Origin: Flaccisagitta enflata
Lineage: Eukaryota > Chaetognatha > Sagittoidea > Aphragmophora
Direction: 5' to 3'
NCBI GenBank assembly: GCA_965153355.1
Contig: OZ231126.1
Coordinates: 34,348,001-34,412,000 of the forward strand
Length of the DNA: 64,000 bases
Shown here: positions 55,439-64,000 of the stretch, one piece after another
How positions within the stretch are numbered: the first letter of the stretch is position 1
Layout of the letters: every line of letters begins with the position of its first letter
Notes under the pieces: generated by a model
What the model was told of the DNA's origin: nothing
Databases searched by the model: none
What the model saw: the letters and a program-made list of their open reading frames with translations, nothing else
Position numbers and translations under genes: made by a program

Positions 55439-56377
55439 TGGCATCACCTGTTTTTGACGCTCCTTTGGACAATTGGCTAAACGTGGACCTGGTTCGGCCG
55501 TACCCAGTCGTGCTTATCGCTGGTCGGTGCTGGCTCTTGTCGGGGTTGTCGCGATCAGCTTTATGCTCGTCATCGACACGTAACAACAGGTCAACAACCT
55601 GGAACGCGCGCGTGTGTACGGCGTTCAATGAGTCAAAGTAATGGCCATCAAAAAACGGTGACCGATCGTAAGTGGAGAAAATGGAGAGAACAAAACGATC
55701 ACGCGGTGGTTTGATGACTAGGACAAAGGGCCCGCGAAGGACCCACAAAGAACCCGCAAAGGACCTACGAATGACCCACAAGGGACTCAAAAGTGTCGTA
55801 CTTCAATCTGACCCCCTACCCGCTACCGAAAAAGTCGAATCATCTATGCCTTGACGAAAAAGGGTCGTATTCGGGTTGTGATGATATCTAAGGTGAAATC
55901 GGCAGGCCTTTTCCCAGCCCCAGAAACCAGATGGGCAGGGTGTACCAAAAGGTGTGATGGTAAAGGGCATGACCGGGGCTCTATTGGACACTGGACAAGG
56001 TGTGTCCGATCTTGGGTGTGAAAGGGCTGAAAATATGTAGAGGGGGAAGGGATAAGGGACGTCTTGGGGCGTGAATCGAGAGGGTGTACCTATGGCATGT
56101 TCCTGTCTTTTCCGCCTCTCCGTTTTTCGGGACAACATCCATTCTGCTTTTGTTTACGCACTTTTCTTTTTTCCCCACTTATACTTTCTCTTTGCCTTCC
56201 TTTCTTTTTTCTTTTTTGCATTGTTTTGTTATTTTGGCTACTTTTTTTTATTATCTATTCACCGGTCGTCGACTCGAACATTAGTCGTCTGCGCCTCCTC
56301 TTCTTATCTTTTCCATTTATTCAAGATGATCCTTTCCAGGTTTGGGAGCAGCGGCAGAGAGCACGTTGTTTAGTAAA
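55439..56377. other. Unassigned DNA
   Basis: Short GGACCCACAAAG-like repeats at 55735-55790. No splice-supported frame. Confidence 0.3.
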
Positions 56378-57218
56378 CAAGGCCAACACCTGTAAGTCGC
56401 GTGCGAGACTTAAATAATGACTTTATAACATAACCACATAACTAAAATAACTTTCATTGAATTTCATTGACAAAAGATGACTTAAAATGATTTAAAATGA
56501 CTTAAAATGACCTAAATTGACGCAAATTGACCTAAAATGACTAAAATGACATAATGACTAAATTGACTTAAATTGACTTAAAATGACTTAAAATGACTTA
56601 AATTGACCAAGAATGACTTAAATTGAATCTAAGTGACCTAAATTGACTTAAATTGACCAAAAATCACTAAAATGATAAAAACTCAGGGGTGTATATTCTT
56701 GAGTGGCTTTTGATTTTTTCCCCCCCCCCTGCCTTTGATTTTCTTCCCTGCGACGCGTCGCGTCGCGTCGCGTCGCGTTTTTATATGCATGATTTTCTTC
56801 CCCATATAGCAATAAAACTATGTGGTTAAGGTTTAAATAGTGTTAAATTGTGTTTTACTAATTGAGTTTTATGATTTGGTACTGTAAAAAGTTATATTTT
56901 CCCCAAATTTCCTTTTTTTTTCTTTTTTCCCCTCTGATTTCCTTCCCCATCTCCAGACGGGGGGGGGGGAAACTCAAGAATATACAGGCCTGTAAAAACT
57001 ATTAAAATAACTCAAATGACGTCAATTGACTTAAACTGACCTAAAATGACCTAAAATGACTTAAAATGATCTAATTTAACTTTAAATGGACTAATTGACT
57101 TAAAGTGAGTTAGTAGGAATAAAGATAATAAAAAAAGTAAGTGTAAGTGTGAACGACCAACCGACCGACCAACCGACCGACGGACAAAGCGGGGTCTAGA
57201 GTCGCGTAGCACGCGACT
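56378..57218 (-). mobile_element. Family A element, A-TC, interrupted by a hAT-like MITE
   Basis: Minus-strand hairpin AGTCGCGTGCTACGCGACT (57218-57200), GTCGGTTGG tract, AATGACTTAA minisatellite on both sides of the insert, distal arm GCACGCGACT, then GTGTTGGCCTTG. Confidence 0.88.
56684..56992. mobile_element. hAT-like MITE, 309 bp, with 8-bp target duplication
   Basis: The ends CAGGGGTGTATATTCTTGAG and the inverse of CTCAAGAATATACAGGCCTG are flanked by identical TAAAAACT (56676-56683, 56993-57000). Contains a (GCGTC)n run. Related copies at 18278-19912 and 62260-62450. Confidence 0.9.
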
Positions 57219-58024
<806 letters not shown>

Positions 58025-58459
58025 GCCGATGGAAAATTTGTCGCGTAAAAACTGAGACAGAACTGAATTGTGACAGAACATAAATGACCGAAAAAGAAAC
58101 GTTCTGCAAAAGGTGCCCGTAGTCGCATAAATTACCGAAAGAGAGTAGTGGGTGGGACGGACAGACCGAAAAACCGTAAGGACAGAAAATAAGTGAGATT
58201 GTTTTGGGACAGCCAAGCTGACACTGAAAAATTGGAATGTGGATGGCAGGAAAAAGAGTGAAAAACAACGATGAAACACATGCTGCCGAATCAGGCGGAA
58301 AACCGCATCAGTAGAAAAGCCAAAAAGAATGTAAAGCATAGTCGCAGTTGGCCCTGTAACTGTGAGATTCATGTGTGTCAAATACGGGTGATGACTGAAT
58401 TTGAGACCATAACGCTGACACAACTTCGGGTTGTTGATATTAAAAAGATCGCCGTTTTT
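58025..58459. other. Unassigned DNA
   Basis: Nothing recognised. Confidence 0.3.
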
Positions 58460-58762
58460 AGATGCGACAGTCAAGAACGCATCTCTATAAGAGGGTCTGT
58501 CCGTCCGTCCGTCGGTCCGTCCGTCGGTCCGTCCGTCCGTATGTCCGTCCGTTACGCGAGTGCGAAAACCGCGGTTCTAGACTGTCGTTAGCCACGGTGA
58601 GATCCTATACTGAAACGAATTATCAACCAACATGATTTGAGAGCCTCCTTTTCTACTCAGTCGTTTCACCCGTCAGTTCGTCCATCTGTCACTCCATTTA
58701 CGTCACACGATCAATACACGCAGAGACACAGTGCGGACGCATCGTTGCCCGGTCGGGCTAGT
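58460..58762 (+). mobile_element. Family A element, A-AT, long-loop hairpin
   Basis: The hairpin 58460-58484 (AGATGCGACAG..ACGCATCT), CTATAAGAGGG and (GTCC)n, body as at 9931. Distal arm GGACGCATC (58735-58743). Terminal GCCCGGTCGGGC hairpin, TAGTTC end. Confidence 0.85.
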
Positions 58763-58784
58763 TCTTTTTCCAAAATTCATTCGG

Positions 58785-60210
58785 ACACCGGTCTGTCGGT
58801 CGGTTGGTCGGTAACACTTTGCTTTATTTGTCGTTTTGCACTATTTTACGTCATTTTAAGTCATTTTATGTCATTTTAAGTTATTTTATGTCATTTCCAG
58901 TCATTTTTTGTCATTTTTAGTCACTTTTGGTCATCTGAGTCATTTTGTCATTTTTTGTTATTTTTGTCATTTTGAGTTATTATGAGTCCTTTTAAGTCAT
59001 TTTAAGTCATTCTAAGTCATTCTAAGTCATTATAAGTAATTTTAAGTCATTCTGAGTTATTTTTTGGTTTTTGTAGTTTTTGTCAATTTGAATCATTTTA
59101 AGTCATCTTGAGTCATTTTTAGTCATCTCAAGTCATCTTAAGTCATTTTAGGTCATTTTAAGTAATTCTTGGTCATTTTCAGCCACTTTTAGTCCTTTTT
59201 TTTAAAAGGTCTGGTTTAAGTCTGGTTTGTGTCTGGTTTAAGTTTGGTTTAAGTCTGGTTTAAGTCTGGTTTATGCCTGGTTTAGGTCTGGTTTAAGTCT
59301 GGTTTAAGTCTGGTTTAAGTCTGGTTTAAGTCTGGTTTATGTCTGGTTTAAGTTTGGTTTATGTTTTGTTAAAGTCTGGTTAAAGTCTGGTTTGAATCTG
59401 GTTTAAGTCTGGATGAAGTCTGGATTAAGTCTGGTTTAAGTCTGGTTTAAGTCTGGTTTAAGTCTGGTTTAAGTCTGGTTTAAGTCTGGTTTAAGTCTGG
59501 TTTAGGTCTGCTTCAGGTCTGGTTTAGGTCAGATTTAAGTCTGGTTTATGTCTGGTTTACATCTGGATTGATTCTGGTTTATGTCTGGTTTAGGTCTGGT
59601 TTAGGTCTGGTTTAGGTCTTGTTTAGGTCTGGTTTAAGTCTGGTTTAAGTCTGATTCAAGTCTGGTTTAAGATTGGTTTACGTCTTGTTTAAGTCTGGTT
59701 TAAGTCTGGTTTTAGTCTGGTTTTAGTTTTGTTAAGGTTTGGTTTGAGTCTTGTTTAAGTCTGGTTTATGTCTGGTTTATGTCTGGTTGAAGTCTGGTTA
59801 AGGTCTGGTTTAAGTCTGGTTGAAGTCTGGTTTAGGTCTGGTTTAGTTTTGGCTTAGGTCTGGTTTAGGTCAGATTTAGGTCTGGTTTATGTCTGGTTTA
59901 AGTCCGGATTAATTCTGGTTTAAGTCTGGTTAAATTCTGGTTTGAGTTTGGTTTAGGTCTGGTTTAGGTCTGGTTTAAGTCTTGTTTAAATCTGGTTTGA
60001 TTCTGGTTTAAGTCTGGTTTAAGTTCGGTTTAAGTTGGTTTGAGTCTGGTTTAAGTCAGGTTTAAGTTTGGGTAAGGTCTGGTTGAAGTCTTGTTGAAGT
60101 CCAGTTTAAGTCTAGTTTTAGTGTGGTTTGAGTCAATAAAGAGATTCAATAAGGAGTCAAGTCAATTCAGTTATTTTTGTTTCGCACGCGACTTATAGGT
60201 GTTGGCCTTG
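58785..60210 (+). mobile_element. Family A element with a 1.3-kb minisatellite core
   Basis: The GTCGGTCGGTTGGTCGG tract at 58797 is followed by AAGTCATTTT units (58850-59200), then AAGTCTGGTTT units (59205-60135). The end is CGCACGCGACTTATAGGTG, TTGGCCTTG and a T run. The 5' hairpin is not preserved; the start abuts the preceding element. Confidence 0.75.
59205..60135 (+). repeat. 11-bp minisatellite, unit AAGTCTGGTTT
   Basis: About 85 units with ATG, AGG and GAA variants in the first three bases. The longest minisatellite in the window. Confidence 0.93.
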
Positions 60211-61860
60211 TTTTTTTCGCAATCGAAATCTAATGCAATGTCAGCACTCTCGTTCGCCAAGAAACAAATTTATTAACCCAAAAAGACTATCTTACTATTT
60301 CAGTGAAGTTGATATGATTGACCGAGACACTTTTCTGTGAAGCCTTAAAGAGGATAGCAGCATCTAAAAGTAATTGGAATACCCCACTTTACCAGGCAAC
60401 GGACGAAAAGTTAATAACGTGATTATAACATTATGCAAATTAGGGGCAAAACAGGGCTTTTGGAAAAAACGGAAGATGACTGAAATTTGAAAAACGAAAA
60501 ACGGTGAAGGCATTTGAATGAACAACCCTATCATGCCCTAGCATTATACCCTCAGGGATTATTGTTTTGCATATTGACACACCCGACTGTGAGATAGAAC
60601 TTGAACTGAAGAGTCCCCATTCCTTCGACCTACTACGTCTCAAATTTCATCACACTGCGCTGACCAAAGAATGCTTTTCATACTTTTTATGCTTTTCATG
60701 TGTATATCCTCCGCATTGTGCTAAGTCAAAGAGAAAAGGTTGAACGACAGACACGTGTATTAGGTTTTACACAATCAGACGAATAGTCAGATATATGGAC
60801 AAACTATCAGTACACACTAAGATATGAAGGAAGACAGAAAATCATACTCGAGAGCGCAAACGGTGAAACGGGAAAACGGTGTCTCACGTTCATACACGGT
60901 AACGCTTGATCACCTTTGCACAGACGAAAGAATGGCTGTTGCCTCGCAAATTCAAAAAGATGAAAGGTGATTCCTTCCAAAATGAAAAAAAATATTCCAT
61001 CTTTCTGCTTGTGCGTTTCCGTGTTAGATTCCAAAGTGACATTTCCATATCTCGTCACTACGCGTAGAGCCTTCGCAAAACAAAAAAAAAACGAATTCTG
61101 GCTTTCTTGTTTTTTATCTGTTTTCTTTTATGTTTCTTTTTTCGGTGATGTTTTTTTTTCATCATTTTCGACTTCACGCGTACGTTCATTCAATATGTAA
61201 GAAAATGAGATTTGATCAAACAGGAATAGAAGGTGGCGTTACCATCTGCCATTGCGCATCTGCCGCCCCCTTGTGGGAGGGTTGAGTGGGATAAAGTGGC
61301 GTTAGGTGTTTTTCCCATCAGGGTGGCATTTGATGGACTGTGCTCCATCTGTGCCGACTTACACTTACCTTTCACTGTCCAGTGTCAACATCCACACTGC
61401 TAACCTCTTCTCACGAATTATGTACAATAGCGGACATAATCCAACCATTTTTCTTTTTGTTTTTGTTAAATATTGATAAAGTTCTATAAAAAGAGAGGTG
61501 ATTTCTTTGCGTTTCTCCTCAACCTAACCATTTGGATGACCTATCCCAGCCCCTGTCCACTCGAGATGGGGCGAGGCTATCATTGTCTTTTATCTCAAAG
61601 AATACAAAACCCTTCTATGAATAGGAAAGAAAATAAGACAAATGAGACACACGCTTGGAATTGTATTACGCTCGCGATTCATTATTCCGCGTCGTTGTAA
61701 AAAATGACATAAAAAAGTTATTGCACAATTGTTCATGTTGTGTAATGGGAGTCCCCGAGCTGCTGGAACAACTGTTTCCCTTCATACAGAATCAAAAAGA
61801 AGTCAACCTTAGTGCAAATGAGATGCATTAAATTTCTTTTGTTTTCCGTTGCTCTTTCTT
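60211..61860. other. Unassigned DNA
   Basis: No repeats or supported exons. Short ORFs only. Confidence 0.3.
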
Positions 61861-61959
61861 TTTTATGCTCAGAGATGGATTATCAGGAGAGAAAACTCAG
61901 GCGTGTCGAAGAGGAAGAAGGGATTGCAGGAGGATATATCGGGATGGGATTGGATTGAA

Positions 61960-62050
61960 GGGGACGGTATGGAATGTGTCATGTGATGGTGTGGGATGTG
62001 ATGATGTAGGATGTGATGGTATGGGATGTGATGGTATGGGATGTGTACAG
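61960..62050 (+). repeat. Short GGGATGTGATGGTAT array
   Basis: Four to five units of 15-20 bp. Confidence 0.75.
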
Positions 62051-62259
62051 TGAGATATGCTAACGTTGGATAGGATAGCATAAGCTGAGATGGGATTAGC
62101 TAGGCAGAAATGAGCGTATAAAACGGGGAATAAAAAAGCATGAACATGCAATTTCAAAATATATGGGAGAGGATAGCACGTAAAGGGGTACGCATAAAAT
62201 CTCGTACTTGGCATCAAGGGGGGAAATTTACGGAAATAAGAACTACTTTTGGCAGTGGA

Positions 62260-62450
62260 AAATCATAAAATCTGATTATTACAATACAATTTAAAACTAT
62301 TAACACCCTCTGATGTACTGTGTTATTGCTTTATTGGGAAGAAAATCATAGATTTTGTATCGCGACGCGACGCGACGCGGGGAAGAAAATCAAAGGCAGG
62401 GTGGGGGGAGGGTTGGGGAACCAAAAGTGACTCAATTACATACACCCCTG
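62260..62450 (-). mobile_element. Partial relative of the 56684 hAT-like MITE
   Basis: CAATTTAAAACTATT, TTATTGCTTTATTGGGAAGA, a (GCGAC)n run, AAATCAAAGGCAGG and the end ATACACCCCTG match the reverse complement of 56684-56992. The left end is diverged and no duplication was found. Confidence 0.65.
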
Positions 62451-62778
62451 ATTGACTGGTCAGTGGTCAGTGGTCCCCCTCCTTTGCACTTTTAATTCAG
62501 TGAATGGTGGGTCCACTTAGGAGGAATTTCACCGTATAGAGATCGGATAAAATGGCAAGTTAATGTTGCTGAGAAATAGATAAGGATGTACTCTCCACGT
62601 AGGGGAGCATGAGTTCGAAAGAAAAGAAGCAGATGGTAACGGGGATGAAGATGTAAAGGAAATGAAGGAATCTGACACATCCTACGAAGATAAATGGAAA
62701 CGCGGAATCTGATGAAAATCGGGGAAGCAGACGACGAAAAGAGATGGAATGAAAAAGAGATTGAGAGAACGAGAGGCA

Positions 62779-63265
<487 letters not shown>

Positions 63266-63369
63266 AAACAAGAGGGTTTACATGAAGGTAATGAGGAGAT
63301 AAGGAAGGGAGACAGGGCAAAGAAGAATGAATTTTGAAAAAACCAAAGAGAAGGAGGATTCAAAAGGCC

Positions 63370-63430
63370 AGACCAGGCCCGAGATCAAGATCAATCGCAT
63401 GCGATTGGGCAGGGGCAATTTTCACTTTAT
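63370..63430 (-). mobile_element. Family A-like 3' fragment with palindromic distal motif
   Basis: On the minus strand GCCCCTGCCCAATCGC, ATGCGATTG and GGGCCTGGTCTGGCCTTTTG follow the usual order. AATCGCATGCGATT (63396-63409) is a 14-bp palindrome. Confidence 0.45.
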
Positions 63431-63460
63431 TCAGTTTCAGATCAACATTCAATAAGGGCT

Positions 63461-63705
63461 ATGTGACGCAGGGTCACAATATCGTTTCCAACGGTGGGGG
63501 GGGGACATGCAAGTGCCATCCTCGTGATACAACCCTCATCCATACCCAACCCCACCCCATGCTGACAAACACACACAGACAATCATAACTGCAGCATCAA
63601 AAATGCGCATTTACAAACTTTTTGACTTGATCACAACGGACCAATAGCCTGATGGACGGACGGACGGAAGGACAAGGCCTCTTATGGAGTTGCATGTCCG
63701 TAACT
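63461..63705 (-). mobile_element. Family A element, A-TT, diverged
   Basis: Minus-strand hairpin AGTTACGGACATGCAACT (63705-63688), CATAAGAGG, (GTCC)n, and the end ATATTGTGACCCTGCGTCAC. The distal arm is degraded. Confidence 0.75.
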
Positions 63706-63784
63706 AAAAACCATACGTATTGACTACAAGGTGGAATGTGAAAGTGAAATCCCTGTCGAATTGAACAACTAACTGAACTATTTA

Positions 63785-63785
63785 T

Positions 63786-63828
<43 letters not shown>
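63785..63828 (+). repeat. (CT)n
   Basis: About 20 CT units with one CG. Confidence 0.97.
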
Positions 63829-63829
<1 letters not shown>

Positions 63830-64000
63830 GTGAACGTAGGCGTTGTAACATTTCCGTAGTTTGCATGGTACTCATACTGGTAGTTCATTTTCCGTGAACA
63901 AATATTTTTCGATGGTGTCGACATCGAGGCCGCACGAGGTCGTTCTTGTTTGTTATTCAAGACAAACGTGAATAGAAGTACAAAACGAATGGAAAAAGCT

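Overview
This is a eukaryotic, almost certainly metazoan, nuclear window made mostly of repeats. No bacterial-style gene organisation is visible: no operons, ribosome-binding sites, rRNA or CRISPR. The few believable genes are split by short GT-AG or GC-AG introns and followed by AATAAA signals. The density of di-, tri- and tetranucleotide tracts, the many non-autonomous DNA elements and the GTCC/GTCG (ACGG-type) tracts inside two dominant families suggest an invertebrate, perhaps a marine lophotrochozoan. I cannot name the species.

Two element families set the layout. Family A (about 30 full, partial or decayed copies on both strands) starts after a T run with a small hairpin. Next comes CTATAAGAGG or CTACACCCCG, a GTCC/GTCG tract, a body that may carry a minisatellite, a distal copy of the hairpin arm, a second small hairpin, and a CTTGTTTT end. 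It has four hairpin subfamilies: A-TC (AGTCGCG..), A-TT (AGTTGCG..), A-AT (AGATGCG..) and A-GT (AGGTGC..). Family B (about 10 copies) has roughly 50-bp terminal inverted repeats starting GGGCAGCGGCCCC, GTCC tracts inside them, a minisatellite core, and a 90-bp tail that also ends in a hairpin plus CTTGTTT. Members of both families sit head to tail with only a T run between them. The architecture resembles non-autonomous Helentron-type elements (HINE/DINE, mini-me, pearl); that is an inference.

Other mobile DNA includes three short hAT-like elements with perfect 8-bp target duplications (25282, 34080, 56684), a pogo/Tigger-like element flanked by TA (46158), two TA-flanked fold-backs (5740 and 18446), and large fold-backs at 23364, 30771 and 33468.

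Genes are sparse. The best supported are a two-exon small secreted-protein gene on the minus strand (30259-29676, two poly(A) signals); a minus-strand 3' gene end with a GC-AG intron (3602-2010, poly(A) signal); a plus-strand gene end converging on the secreted-protein gene (28864-29353); and isolated candidate exons at 12233, 21940-22364 and 36649-36824. None has a function I recognise. Most long open frames are translations of microsatellites.

Regions: 1-5 kb, A ends, an inverted duplication and the GC-AG gene; 5-11 kb, nested fold-back and an A/B cluster; 11-19 kb, minisatellites and B elements; 19-25 kb, GT/CA tracts, A copies and a nested insert; 25-29 kb, hAT, B and A elements; 28.8-30.3 kb, convergent genes; 30-36 kb, fold-backs and a CTTT tract; 36-46 kb, candidate exons and minisatellites; 46-51 kb, B and A elements; 51-58 kb, very long GA and GAAA tracts and trinucleotide arrays; 58-60 kb, the largest minisatellite-bearing A element; 60-64 kb, unassigned DNA and a GAAA/GATA array.
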